DNA of 64,000 nucleotides, from the NCBI GenBank assembly GCA_963771735.1, contig CAVYUN010000002.1:1302001-1366000 (forward strand). The letters run 5' to 3'. This stretch comes from 66-474 sp963771735 (GTDB lineage: Bacteria > Pseudomonadota > Gammaproteobacteria > Xanthomonadales > Rhodanobacteraceae). Below the pieces are notes generated by a model. The model saw only the letters and a program-made list of their open reading frames with translations, did not search any database and was not told the DNA's origin. This document shows, one piece after another, positions 37,921 to 46,280 of the stretch; the first letter of the stretch is position 1, and every line of letters begins with the position of its first letter. A program made the position numbers and the translations under genes.

Positions 37921-38980
37921 TCAACCCGCTTGAGCGTGCACCGCATCGACCAGCACGGCGACGTGTTCGGGATCGACGTTCGGCGTGATGCCGTGGCCGA
38001 GGTTGAAGACGTGACCAAGGTGCGGGCCGAAGTCGTCGAGCACGCGGCGGACTTCGCGGCGGATCACTTCGGGCGAGGCGAGCAGGGTGGCTGGGTCGAG
38101 GTTGCCCTGCAGCGCGACGCGGTCGCCGACGCGGCGGCGCGCTTCGCCGAGCGTGATGGTCCAGTCCACGCCCAGCGCCGTGCAGCCGGTGTCGGCCAGG
38201 GTTTCCAGACTGGCATTCGCGCCCTTGGAAAACAGGATCAGCGGCACGTCGCGCGCGTGCGAATCGTCGCGCAGCAGCGCCGCGATCTGGGCGAGGTAGC
38301 GCGCGGAAAGTTCGGCGAACATCGCCGGCGCCAGCATGCCGCCCCAACTGTCGAACACCATCAGCGCTTGCGCACCGGCGGCGGCCTGTGCCGAAAGATA
38401 CGCCGCGACGGCACGAGCGTTGACGTCGAGCAGCGTGTGCATGGCATCGGGCTCGTTCAAGGCGAATGCCTTGACCCGTGCGAAATCGCGTGAGCCTTCG
38501 CCTTCGATCATGTAGCAGGCGAGCGTCCACGGGCTGCCGGCGAACCCGATCAGCGGCACGCGGCCGGCCAGTTCACGCCGGATCAGGCGCACCGCGTCGG
38601 TGACGTAGCGCAACGATTGTTCCGGGTCGGGCACGCCCAGCTTGGCGATGTCGGCGGCGCTGCGTAGCGGGCGATGGAATTTCGGGCCTTCGCCTTCGAC
38701 GAAATGCAGGCCGAGGCCCATCGCGTCGGGCACGGTGAGGATGTCGGAGAACAGGATCGCGGCATCGAGATCGAAAGCGTTCGATCGGCTGCAGCGTGAC
38801 TTCGCAGGCCAGTTCCGGCGTCTGCGCGAGCTTCAGGAAGCTGCCGGCGCGTTCGCGGGTGGCGCGGTATTCGGGCAGGTAGCGGCCAGCCTGGCGCATG
38901 ATCCAGACCGGCGTGGCATCGACGGGTTGGCGGCGCAGTGCGCGCAGGAAGCGGTTGCTGCGGTCGGAAGTCTCAGCCAT
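37921..38980 (-). CDS. hemE: Uroporphyrinogen decarboxylase (one frameshift)
   Basis: About 353 residues. Converts uroporphyrinogen III to coproporphyrinogen III, upstream of HemF in haem synthesis. Hallmarks: PVWIMRQAGRYLPEYR at the N-terminus, GFAGSPWTLACYMIEG, and LGHGITPNVDPEHVAVLVD near the end. The frame breaks near 38778: after TLQPIERF one extra T shifts the reading, and DLDAAILFSD should follow. All family motifs are otherwise normal, so a sequence error is likely. The start ATG at 38980 overlaps the end of the upstream WGR-like gene. Its 3' end has a decayed duplicate at 37048. Confidence 0.93.
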
Positions 38981-39230
38981 GCGCGTTGTCGATGCCTTGC
39001 GTGATCATCACCTTGAAACCGCGCTTGATCTGCGCATCGCGGGCGCTCTCGAAAGCGGCCAGCGCGGCATCGCGGTCGAGATACACCTCGCGCTTCAGCG
39101 TCGCGCGCCCACCTTCGGTGCCGGATTCGCGGTACAGCGTCCAGCCGCCGAGCAGATCCTGCTCCAGCGCGATGCGGCAGTAGCGCGGCGAGGCGCCGCT
39201 GCCGGGCGGGGTTTGCATGTAAAGGTGCAT
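38973..39230 (-). CDS. Small WGR-like domain protein
   Basis: An 85-residue protein that consists of a single WGR-like domain: RYCRIALEQDLLGGWTLYRE, then a basic stretch and AFESARDAQIKRGFKV. In the family the core triplet is Trp-Gly-Arg; here the equivalent position reads ESG, so the signature itself is lost. WGR domains bind nucleic acid ends in larger enzymes, but stand-alone copies are of unknown function. Its stop overlaps the hemE start by 8 bases, indicating coupling. Start chosen at MHLYMQTPP. Confidence 0.7.
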   Translation of the reverse strand: MHLYMQTPPGSGASPRYCRIALEQDLLGGWTLYRESGTEGGRATLKREVYLDRDAALAAFESARDAQIKRGFKVMITQGIDNAHG

Positions 39231-39316
39231 GAACGCCCAACTGGCACGGTGGAACGGGCATTGTAGCGAGTGGGTGGTGGCGAGTCGCGAGGGCGTGGGT
39301 GCGCAACGCGGAGCTG

Positions 39317-40525
39317 CTACGCGTCGCCGGCCCCGGCTCGTGGGCCATCGAGCAGCTGCAGGATATCCGCTTCCGCGACGTCTTCGGTGATTTCCGCACG
39401 ACCGATGCCACGCCACAGGATCAGCCGCAGCGTGCCGGCGCGGTTTTTCTTGTCCAGCCGCATGCGTGCCAGCAGAGCGCTGGCGTCGATCTCGTTCGGC
39501 AGTGCGGTCGGCAAGCCGATGTGCCGCAAAAGCGCGAGCAGCCGTTCGCCATCGGCAGCGCCGGCCATGCCGAGGCGTGTCGAAAGGCGCGCGGCGAGGA
39601 TCATGCCGATGGCGACCGCTTCGCCGTGCAGCAGCGTGCCGTAGCCGGATTCCGCTTCCAGCGCATGGCCGAAGGTGTGGCCGAAATTGAGCAGCGCACG
39701 TTCGCCGTTTTCGCGTTCGTCGCGCATCACCACGCCGGCCTTGAAACGGCAGCAGGTGACGATGGCGTGGGTCAGTGCGTCGGCGTCGCGGGCCAGCAGC
39801 GCATCGGCGTGGGCTTCCAGCCAGGCGAAGAAATCGGCATCGCCGATGCAGGCGGTCTTGACGACTTCGGCCAGTCCGGCGCGCAGTTCGCGGTCGGGCA
39901 GCGTCGCCAGGGTGTCGAGGTCGGCGATCACCGCGCGCGGCTGGTGGAACGCGCCGACCAGGTTCTTGCCGGCAGGATGGTCGACGCCGGTCTTGCCGCC
40001 CACCGAGGAATCGACCATCGCCAGCAGGGTGGTTGGAAACTGCACGAAATCGATGCCGCGCATCCAGCAGGCGGCCGCGAAACCCGCGATGTCGCCGACC
40101 ACGCCGCCGCCCAGCGCGAGCACGCAGGCGTCGCGGGTTGCGCCGAGTTGCGCCAGTGCATCCAGCACGCAGGCGACCGCGTCGAGGTTCTTGTGCGCTT
40201 CGCCAGCGGGCAGCACCAGCGTTTCGATTTCCAATAAACCCCTCTCCCTCCGGGAGAGGGTTAGGGGTGAGGGTTCGGTGGTGCGCATTCGCTCAACCGG
40301 ACCCTCACCCGCCCTTCGGGCACCCTCCCCCGAAGGGAGAGGGGATGTCAAAAGCGCATTCCGCAATCGTTGCGCATGCAACGGTGCCACGTGCGTGTCG
40401 CTGACGATCAGTGCATGGCCACCGCGGATGGCGTCGCGCCAGGCACCAGCGGCGTCCAGCAATCCGGCACCGATCCGTATCGGGTAACGATGCGCGGCGA
40501 GTCCCACTTCCAGGCTCGTCGTCAT
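39317..40525 (-). CDS. aroB: 3-Dehydroquinate synthase with an in-frame repeat insertion
   Basis: A 402-residue enzyme against a usual ~360. It makes 3-dehydroquinate from DAHP in the shikimate pathway. Motifs: LALGGGVVGDIAGFAAA (NAD-binding), PTTLLAMVDSSVGGKTGVDH, GLAEVVKTACIGD, and NFGHTFGHALE with LHGEAVAIGM, which carry metal-binding residues. Between HAQRLRNAL and EIETLVLP lie about 40 extra residues encoded by a palindromic DNA repeat (40238-40344); this falls in the N-terminal nucleotide-binding half at a surface position, so the enzyme may still fold (inference). The ATG at 40525 overlaps the aroK stop by four bases. Confidence 0.93.
   Translation of the reverse strand: MTTSLEVGLAAHRYPIRIGAGLLDAAGAWRDAIRGGHALIVSDTHVAPLHAQRLRNALLTSPLPSGEGARRAGEGPVERMRTTEPSPLTLSRRERGLLEIETLVLPAGEAHKNLDAVACVLDALAQLGATRDACVLALGGGVVGDIAGFAAACWMRGIDFVQFPTTLLAMVDSSVGGKTGVDHPAGKNLVGAFHQPRAVIADLDTLATLPDRELRAGLAEVVKTACIGDADFFAWLEAHADALLARDADALTHAIVTCCRFKAGVVMRDERENGERALLNFGHTFGHALEAESGYGTLLHGEAVAIGMILAARLSTRLGMAGAADGERLLALLRHIGLPTALPNEIDASALLARMRLDKKNRAGTLRLILWRGIGRAEITEDVAEADILQLLDGPRAGAGDA
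40238..40344. repeat. Palindromic GC-rich repeat inserted inside aroB
   Basis: Arms CCCCTCTCCCTCCGGGAGAG and ACCCTCACCCGCCCTTCGGG with CCCGAAGGGAGAGGGG, the same family as at 30218 in E2. It adds about 40 in-frame residues of the SPLPSGEGARRAGEG type on the minus strand, in the middle of the enzyme. Confidence 0.85.
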
Positions 40526-41076
40526 GCGGTGTGTCCGACCGGCATTGTTCGCTGCCATCCGCGTTCCAGCAGTGCGGCGATCCGCGTCGCGGCATGTTGG
40601 CAGGATTCATCCGTGCCGGCGATCTCCAGATCGGCGAGCCCGCGGTACAGCGGATCGCGATCGCGCGCCAGTTGTTCGAGGCGTTCGCGGCGATCGGCTG
40701 CCGCTTCCAGCAGCGGGCGCTGCCGATCTCGGACAAGGCGCTGGAGTTGTTGCTCGACGCTGGTTTGCAGCCAGACCACGAAGCCGCGTTCGCGCAGCAG
40801 TGCACGGTTCCGCGGCGAAAGCACCACCCCGCCGCCGGTCGCCAGCACGATGCCCTCATGTGTCGTGATTTCGGCCAGCAGGTCGGATTCACGCTGCCGG
40901 AATCCGGCCTCGCCCTCGATTTCGAAGATCGTCGCGACGTTCGCGCCGGTGTGCTCCTCGATCGCCGCGTCGAGATCGACACAACGCATCCCGAGGTGTT
41001 CGGCAAGCCGGCGTCCGATGCTGGACTTGCCGGCGCCCATCGGGCCTATAAGGAACAGGTTGGGTGAGGGGTTCAT
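40522..41076 (-). CDS. aroK: Shikimate kinase
   Basis: A 184-residue P-loop kinase that phosphorylates shikimate. Walker A is LIGPMGAGKSSIGRRLAEHL; the shikimate-binding DLDAAIEEHTG, the FRQRESDLLAE segment and ATGGGVVLSPRNR follow; the lid is RDRQRPLLEAA. The order aroK-aroB with ATGA overlap is the common proteobacterial arrangement. The ATG at 41076 opens MNPSPNLFLIGP. Confidence 0.95.
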   Translation of the reverse strand: MNPSPNLFLIGPMGAGKSSIGRRLAEHLGMRCVDLDAAIEEHTGANVATIFEIEGEAGFRQRESDLLAEITTHEGIVLATGGGVVLSPRNRALLRERGFVVWLQTSVEQQLQRLVRDRQRPLLEAAADRRERLEQLARDRDPLYRGLADLEIAGTDESCQHAATRIAALLERGWQRTMPVGHTA

Positions 41077-41146
41077 CGATCCGGTCGCTTCGACTTTATC
41101 CGTAAACCCATGATCCGATGCGGAGCAGCTTTTGGTGGAAAGTCAG

Positions 41147-41175
41147 GCCACGGAGCTCTTTGCCAGGGACGGCGG
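41147..41175. repeat. Short dispersed repeat, ~29 bases
   Basis: GCCACGGAGCTCTTTGCCAG followed by GGACGGCGG. It closely matches sequences at 26838 and 43845 (CACGGAG, a pyrimidine-rich core, CCATGGATGGCG). It lies between aroK and ilvE. Function unknown; its G-rich, partly palindromic form suggests a REP-like unit. Confidence 0.55.
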
Positions 41176-41264
41176 CTCTTGAGGCCGTTCTGATCTGCGA
41201 TGGCTCAAGTGCCGATTGCCAGTCTTGATGTCCAGCAGAGCGGCGATCAGGGACGATCGCACAA

Positions 41265-42185
41265 CTAAAGCATCTCCAGCCAGCCCCACTTGTCCTCGGT
41301 GCGGCCGTCGAACAGGCCGAAGAACAGGTCCTGGATCCTGCGTGTGACCGGCCCGGCTTCGCCCGTGCCCACGCGTTTGCCGTCGATTTCGCGGATCGGC
41401 GTGACTTCGGCGGCGGTCCCGCACATGAAGATTTCATCGGCGAGATACAGGTATTCGCGCGGCAAGTCGCGTTCCACCACGTGGATACCGTCATGGCGTG
41501 CCAGCGTGATGATGGAATCGCGGGTGATGCCGTTCAGCAGCGCGGCGCTGACCGGAGACGTATGCAGCGCACCGTCCATCACCAGGAACACGTTTTCGCC
41601 GGCGCCTTCGCTCAAAAGCCCCGTCGATGCCAGCGCGATGCCTTCGCCGAAGCCGCGCTGGCGTGCTTCGCGTGCGATCAGCTGTCCGGAGAGGTAATTG
41701 CCCGCGGCCTTGGCGCCGGCGGGAATGGTGTTCGGCGCGAAGCGCTGCCAGCTCGACACGCAGGCGGTGATGCCCTGCTTCAACGCTTCTGCACCGAGGT
41801 ACGGACCCATCGGCCAGCCGGCGATGGTCATCTGCACCGGCGTGTCGGCCGAAAGGCCGAAGCTGCCCAGGCCGCGGAACGCGCACGGGCGCAGGTAAGC
41901 CTGCTCGAAACCGTTGCGTTTGAGTACCTCGTGGCAGGCCCCGGTGGTTTGTTCGATGGTGAACGGCATCGGCATGTCGTAGATGCGCGCCGAGTTGTAG
42001 AGGCGCTTCACGTGCGCGCCGAGCCGGAAGATCGCGCCGCCCTTCGGTGTCTTGTAGCAGCGGATGCCCTCGAACACCGCCGAGCCGTACTGGAGGCTGT
42101 GTGACATCACGTGCACAGTGGCTTCTTGCCAGGGGACGATCTTGCCGTTGTGCCAGACCCACTCCGGATACTTGTGCTCAGCCAT
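41265..42185 (-). CDS. ilvE: Branched-chain amino acid aminotransferase
   Basis: A 306-residue class IV aminotransferase that makes leucine, isoleucine and valine from their 2-oxoacids. Features: VWHNGKIVPWQEATVHVMSH at the start, YGSAVFEGIRCYKT, RPCAFRGLGSFGLSA, the PLP-Lys region AAGNYLSGQLIAREARQRGF, EGAGENVFLVMDG and EIFMCGTAAEVTPI. Start at 42185 (MAEHKYPEW); an earlier ATG 18 codons upstream is possible. The structured repeat copy B lies about 70 bases upstream on the same transcript direction. Confidence 0.95.
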   Translation of the reverse strand: MAEHKYPEWVWHNGKIVPWQEATVHVMSHSLQYGSAVFEGIRCYKTPKGGAIFRLGAHVKRLYNSARIYDMPMPFTIEQTTGACHEVLKRNGFEQAYLRPCAFRGLGSFGLSADTPVQMTIAGWPMGPYLGAEALKQGITACVSSWQRFAPNTIPAGAKAAGNYLSGQLIAREARQRGFGEGIALASTGLLSEGAGENVFLVMDGALHTSPVSAALLNGITRDSIITLARHDGIHVVERDLPREYLYLADEIFMCGTAAEVTPIREIDGKRVGTGEAGPVTRRIQDLFFGLFDGRTEDKWGWLEML

Positions 42186-42253
42186 CGCGAGGCTCCGCCC
42201 AAAAGCGGAATGATAGCCGGGAATCGCCATCACCATCGCCGATTCAATCATAC

Positions 42254-42395
42254 GGAATCGTTGTTCGGCCGTGACGAGCGATGACAGATTGGCTGACGCC
42301 GGAGCGCAGCAAGCGGAGCGTACACGGCAGTACGTGAGCATTGCGAGCACCGCCGGCGGTCGAGCCGTCGAGCGCAATAGGCCGACAGCGATTCC
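42254..42395. repeat. Structured dispersed repeat, copy B
   Basis: A 142-base element between xerD and ilvE. The arm GGAATCGTTGT (42254-42264) is matched by ACAGCGATTCC (42385-42395) with one wobble-type change. The interior (GCGTACACGG, GTACGTGAG, GCGAGCACCGCCGGC, GAGCGCAAT) aligns with copies A and C. As in copy A, its terminal base is the last base of the neighbouring gene's TAG stop codon (xerD). Confidence 0.78.
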
Positions 42396-43318
42396 TAGGC
42401 CCTTGGGTGATGCTGGGAATGCAATCGTTTCAAACCCTCGCGCGCGACCAGCGTGTAGATCTGCGTAGTGGAAAGGTTGCTGTGGCCGAGCAGCATCTGC
42501 AGCGCGCGCAGGTCGGCGCCGTGGTTCAGCAGGTGCGTGGCAAAGGAATGTCGCAGCACGTGCGGCGAGATGCGCTTGGCGGCGATGCCGGCGGACAGTG
42601 CGTGCTTCTTCACGATCGTCCACGCCATCTGCCGGGTCATGCCGGCGGACCGGTTGGACAGGAACAGCGCCGGCGTCTCGCGGCCTTTCGCGAGTGCGGG
42701 GCGCGCCTCGCGCAGGTAACGGGTCAGCCAGTCCAGGCAGGTTTCACCGATCGGCACCAATCGGTCCTTGCCGCCCTTGCCGGTGACGCGCAGGACGCCT
42801 TGGCGCAGGTTCAAGCCGGCCAGCGGCAGACTGACGAGTTCACTGACGCGCAGGCCGCAGGCATACATCAGTTCCAGCATCGCGCGATCGCGCAGGCCGA
42901 TCGGCGTCGCCACATTCGGTGCATCCAGAAGTCCCTCGACCTCGCGCTCGGCCAGCGCCTTGGGCAGGGTGCGCGGCAGCTTGGGCGCATCCAGCAGCAG
43001 CGTGGGGTCCTCGAAATCCGGATCATGGCGTACTTGTTCGGCGTAAAAGCGGCGCAATGCCGTGAGTTCGCGCGCGTTGGTGCGGGCGCCGATGCCGGCC
43101 CTGTTGCGGGCGGCAAGATAGGCGAACAAATCCGCGCGCGTGGCCTTGAGCAATCCGTTCGCATGCCGCGAAAGCCACGTGGCACAGCGCTCGAGATCGC
43201 CGCGATAATCGGCCAGCGTCAGGTCCGCGAGGCCGTCGCGCGACCATACGCTTTCGAGGAATCCATCGATAGCGGCGCGGTCGCGCGGGTCGATGTCGGT
43301 CGCCGATTCGGTCATCAT
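42395..43318 (-). CDS. xerD: Tyrosine recombinase XerD
   Basis: A 307-residue site-specific recombinase that resolves chromosome dimers with XerC at dif. Catalytic residues: Arg in ACGLRVSELVSL, Lys in GKGGKDRLVP, His/Arg in SPHVLRHSFATHLL, His in LLGHSNLSTTQIYT with the nucleophile Tyr. The N-terminal SAM-like domain includes FLESVWSRDGLADLTLADYR. The C-terminal EGLKRLHSQHHPRA matches XerD rather than XerC. Start at 43318; divergent from the RDD protein gene. Confidence 0.94.
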   Translation of the reverse strand: MMTESATDIDPRDRAAIDGFLESVWSRDGLADLTLADYRGDLERCATWLSRHANGLLKATRADLFAYLAARNRAGIGARTNARELTALRRFYAEQVRHDPDFEDPTLLLDAPKLPRTLPKALAEREVEGLLDAPNVATPIGLRDRAMLELMYACGLRVSELVSLPLAGLNLRQGVLRVTGKGGKDRLVPIGETCLDWLTRYLREARPALAKGRETPALFLSNRSAGMTRQMAWTIVKKHALSAGIAAKRISPHVLRHSFATHLLNHGADLRALQMLLGHSNLSTTQIYTLVAREGLKRLHSQHHPRA

Positions 43319-43358
43319 GCGATGCTGGCGCGCGCACCTTCCCCCTGCAAGTCCCGTC

Positions 43359-43808
43359 ATGTCATCGAAGCCTTCCCCGACCGCGAGCATGAAACCGGTT
43401 CCGTTGTGGCGGCGCTTCGCGGCCATGCTCTACGACCTGTTTCCGTTGATCGGGTTGTGGATCGTGGCCACGATCCTGTGGGTGCTGGTGTTCCACGGCG
43501 TGTACGACCCGCAACATCCCGATCCAGTGCTGCGGGCCCTGCTGAGCCTGTGGCTGCTGGCCGTCACCGCCGCCTATTTCGTGGTCTCGTGGCTGCGGGT
43601 CGGCGCGACCATCGGCATGCGCGCGTGGAAATTTCGGCTGGTGCGCGATGACGGATCACGTGTCGGCGCGCGTATTGCGATCGTGCGTTTCCTGTTGGCG
43701 ACGCTGTCGCTCGTGCTCCTCGGCGGCGGGTTCTGGTACGCGTGGTTCGATGGCGAGCGACGCACGTGGCACGACCGCGTGTGTGGGACGCGCACGATCC
43801 GCTTTTGA
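43359..43808 (+). CDS. RDD-family membrane protein
   Basis: A 149-residue protein with three membrane segments. The RDD motif region reads PLWRRFAAMLYDLFPLIGLW, where Arg, Asp and the second Asp-like position define the family, and the second segment ends with TIGMRAWKFRLVRDDGSRV. Function of RDD proteins is uncertain (transport or ion handling is proposed). The start ATG at 43359 lies 40 bases from the divergent xerD start. It ends just before a compound repeat. Confidence 0.82.
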   Translation: MSSKPSPTASMKPVPLWRRFAAMLYDLFPLIGLWIVATILWVLVFHGVYDPQHPDPVLRALLSLWLLAVTAAYFVVSWLRVGATIGMRAWKFRLVRDDGSRVGARIAIVRFLLATLSLVLLGGGFWYAWFDGERRTWHDRVCGTRTIRF

Positions 43809-43820
43809 TGTGTGCGCGGG

Positions 43821-43895
43821 TGCGGACCCTCACCCGCCCTTCAGGCACCACGGAGCTCTTGGCCATGGATGGCGGCTTTACCCGCGGGGAGGGGG
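43821..43895. repeat. Compound repeat: one repeat nested in another
   Basis: GGACCCTCACCCGCCCTTC opens a palindromic repeat of the aroB/E2 family, but its middle is interrupted by CACGGAGCTCTTGGCCATGG and ATGGCGGC, a copy of the ~29-base repeat. The closing arm CCCGCGGGGAGGGGG follows. It lies between the convergent RDD and lptG genes. Confidence 0.65.
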
Positions 43896-43907
43896 AAAGG
43901 CAAAGGC

Positions 43908-45020
43908 CTATGCGCGCCGGTAATACCAAAACGCGATCGCCGCGAGCAATAGCGCCGGGACCAGGTTCACCACGAACGGCGGCGCGCCGAACACGGTGCC
44001 GGTGCTGATGATCGCGCGCTGGATGAAGTACCACGCAATCGCGATGATCACGCCGAGGAACAGGCGTTTGCCGAGACCGCCCGAGCGCAGCGCACCGAAC
44101 CCGAACGGCAATGCACACAGCACCAGCAGCAGGGTGTTGAGTGGATAGAACGCGCGCGTCCAGTAAGCGTTGAGATACACGCTGGGGTTCTGGCGGTTGG
44201 CGCGCAGGTAGGCAATGTTGCGCGAGAGATCGCGTAACGAAAGGTATTCAGGGTGCAGCACCGATGCTTCCAGCACGTCGGGATCCAGCGATGTCTTCCA
44301 TGGCTGCTGCTTGTGCGTGGTGCTGACGGCGCCGGCGTCGGAAACGCGGGTGTCGCGCACATCGTGCAGGGTCCACTGCTTGCCGACCTGCGTCGCCAGC
44401 TTGGCTAGCCGAAAGGAAGTCAGCGCACCGGCGTCGTCGAAACCGAATACCCGCACGTCCGCGAGTTCGACCCGCGGCCGCCCGTGCACGAGGTGCGCGA
44501 GCGCAGCCTTGGCGTTGATGATGGTGTTGCCGTCGCGTGCCCACAGGCCGCTTTCCTGGCGCATGTGGAGTTGGCCGGCGGCACGCTGCATCTGCAGTTC
44601 CTGGGCGCGCTGGTCGCCGGCAGGCGCGGCGGTCTCGCCGATCGCGAACACGCCGATCATCAGCACCAGCACCAGTCCGATCACGGACAGGCAAATTCTG
44701 AGTTTCGACATGCCGGCCGCGCGCAACGCGGTGAGTTCCCCGGTCGTGGCCAAACCGCCGATCCCGACCAGACTGCCGATCAGCGCCGCGAACACGAACC
44801 ACTGGTAGGCGCGCCGCGGCGCGGTGAGCAGGATGTACGCGACCGCATTTCCAAGTGTGTAGCCGTTGCGACCGATGTTGCCGATCTGGGAGGCGAACTG
44901 GGTCAATGAATCGAGTCCGATCAGCACCAGCCACGTGAGCAGCAGGCCACCCAGCACGGTTGCGGTGATCAACAGGTCCGCGCGCTTGAGGCGCAGGCGT
45001 TGCCGGGTCGCGCCGCTCAC
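43908..45020 (-). CDS. lptG: LPS export permease LptG
   Basis: A 370-residue inner-membrane permease. The N-terminal segments LLITATVLGGLLLTWLVLIG and the coupling-helix region GELTALRAAGMSKLRICLSV, a periplasmic beta-jellyroll domain (about residues 125-260), and three final membrane helices match the LptF/LptG fold. With LptF and the ATPase LptB it extracts lipopolysaccharide from the inner membrane. The start is GTG at 45020, overlapping the lptF stop by GTGA. No frameshift. Confidence 0.92.
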   Translation of the reverse strand: MSGATRQRLRLKRADLLITATVLGGLLLTWLVLIGLDSLTQFASQIGNIGRNGYTLGNAVAYILLTAPRRAYQWFVFAALIGSLVGIGGLATTGELTALRAAGMSKLRICLSVIGLVLVLMIGVFAIGETAAPAGDQRAQELQMQRAAGQLHMRQESGLWARDGNTIINAKAALAHLVHGRPRVELADVRVFGFDDAGALTSFRLAKLATQVGKQWTLHDVRDTRVSDAGAVSTTHKQQPWKTSLDPDVLEASVLHPEYLSLRDLSRNIAYLRANRQNPSVYLNAYWTRAFYPLNTLLLVLCALPFGFGALRSGGLGKRLFLGVIIAIAWYFIQRAIISTGTVFGAPPFVVNLVPALLLAAIAFWYYRRA

Positions 45021-46138
45021 GTGCCGGCCTCCGCCAGGACGCGCGGCCTGCGCGTCGCGTACTGTCTCGCGAACACCCAGGCCGCGCCGGCGAGCACGGG
45101 CAACAGCACCCACCACATGCCGATGGATGCAGGGACCTTGCCGCTGGCGATGAACGATCGCGCCAGCGTCATCAGGTTCATGATGATCAGATATGCCAGC
45201 ACCGCGATCAGGATGCGTCCGACCGGCGAGGAGCGGGGCCCCTGGCGCGCCATCGGCAACGCCAGCATCGCGAGCACCAGCGGTCCGAACGGGATGGCGA
45301 GGCGCCACTGCAATTCGGCGCGTGCCGCGGGGTCGTGGTCGCCAATCAGCGAGGCGGTGGTGCGCAGGCCCTCCGAGTCGTTGTCGTCGCTGTCGTTCGT
45401 CGGTGGCGACAGCGCGATGTCGTTGCGCTGGAATTGCACAAGGCGCCAGTTGTCCTGGCCCAGGCGGATGTCGTAGCGATGGCCGTCGTGCAGCGCGACG
45501 AAACGGTTGTCTTCCTGTCCCTCGTGGAACAGGTTGCCGTGGTTGGCGATGATCACGTTGACGCTGATCACGCCGTCCTTGCCGGTTTGCTCGCTCTCGA
45601 CGAACAGCTTGCCGAGCCGGGTGCCGTCGGGACTCACGGTATTCGCGAACAGGATGCCGCCGCGGCCGGTCAGGCTGGTGAAGCGGCCGGCTTCGAGACC
45701 CGCGGCGATCACCGAACGATTGGCCTGCTCCACTTCGGCATTCGACGTGCGCGCCGCCAGCGGACCCAGCCACAAGGCCACCAGTGCAGCCACGATGGCG
45801 GTGCCGAGGGCGAAGATCGCGGTGGGTTTCAACAATCCCGGCGGCCCGAAACCGGATGCCGACAGCACGTGCATTTCGCTGTCGCGGTACATCCGCCCCA
45901 GCGCCAGCAGCACCCCCAGGAACATGCCCATCGGCAGCAGCGCCTGCAGCGTATTGACCAGGCTCAGGCCCAGCACCGTGAACATCACGGCCCCGGGCAG
46001 GCGGCCGGTCGCAACCTTGTTGGCGATGTCCGCGAAGGTGCTGCCGGTGAAAATCACCAGCAGCACCACCACGGCCGCCAGCGCGCCAAGCAGGTATTCG
46101 CGCAGGATGTAGCGGTCGAGGATGGAAAGGCGCGGCAT
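45017..46138 (-). CDS. lptF: LPS export permease LptF
   Basis: A 373-residue permease. It opens with SILDRYILREYLLGALAAVV and shows the coupling-helix region RMYRDSEMHVLSASGFGP, a periplasmic jellyroll (about 130-260) and C-terminal helices including IPFGPLVLAMLALPMARQ. It pairs with LptG, whose start overlaps its stop. It is divergent from pepA, the arrangement seen in many gammaproteobacteria. Confidence 0.93.
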   Translation of the reverse strand: MPRLSILDRYILREYLLGALAAVVVLLVIFTGSTFADIANKVATGRLPGAVMFTVLGLSLVNTLQALLPMGMFLGVLLALGRMYRDSEMHVLSASGFGPPGLLKPTAIFALGTAIVAALVALWLGPLAARTSNAEVEQANRSVIAAGLEAGRFTSLTGRGGILFANTVSPDGTRLGKLFVESEQTGKDGVISVNVIIANHGNLFHEGQEDNRFVALHDGHRYDIRLGQDNWRLVQFQRNDIALSPPTNDSDDNDSEGLRTTASLIGDHDPAARAELQWRLAIPFGPLVLAMLALPMARQGPRSSPVGRILIAVLAYLIIMNLMTLARSFIASGKVPASIGMWWVLLPVLAGAAWVFARQYATRRPRVLAEAGT

Positions 46139-46280
46139 CGGAAGTGTTCGTGCGATCGGGCTTGATGGATGCGGAAGGCAACTGGCGCGGGGTCCGGATG
46201 TTCCCTAGACTTGAAAATCTTTGCGAACGTGAAGTGTAGTGGCAAGCAGCCGTTCCCCGATTCTCAAGGAGAGTTTGGTC

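Noticed and set aside
42268..42468. Short plus-strand frame in the ilvE-xerD interval
   Set aside because: Lies within structured repeat copy B and the antisense end of xerD.
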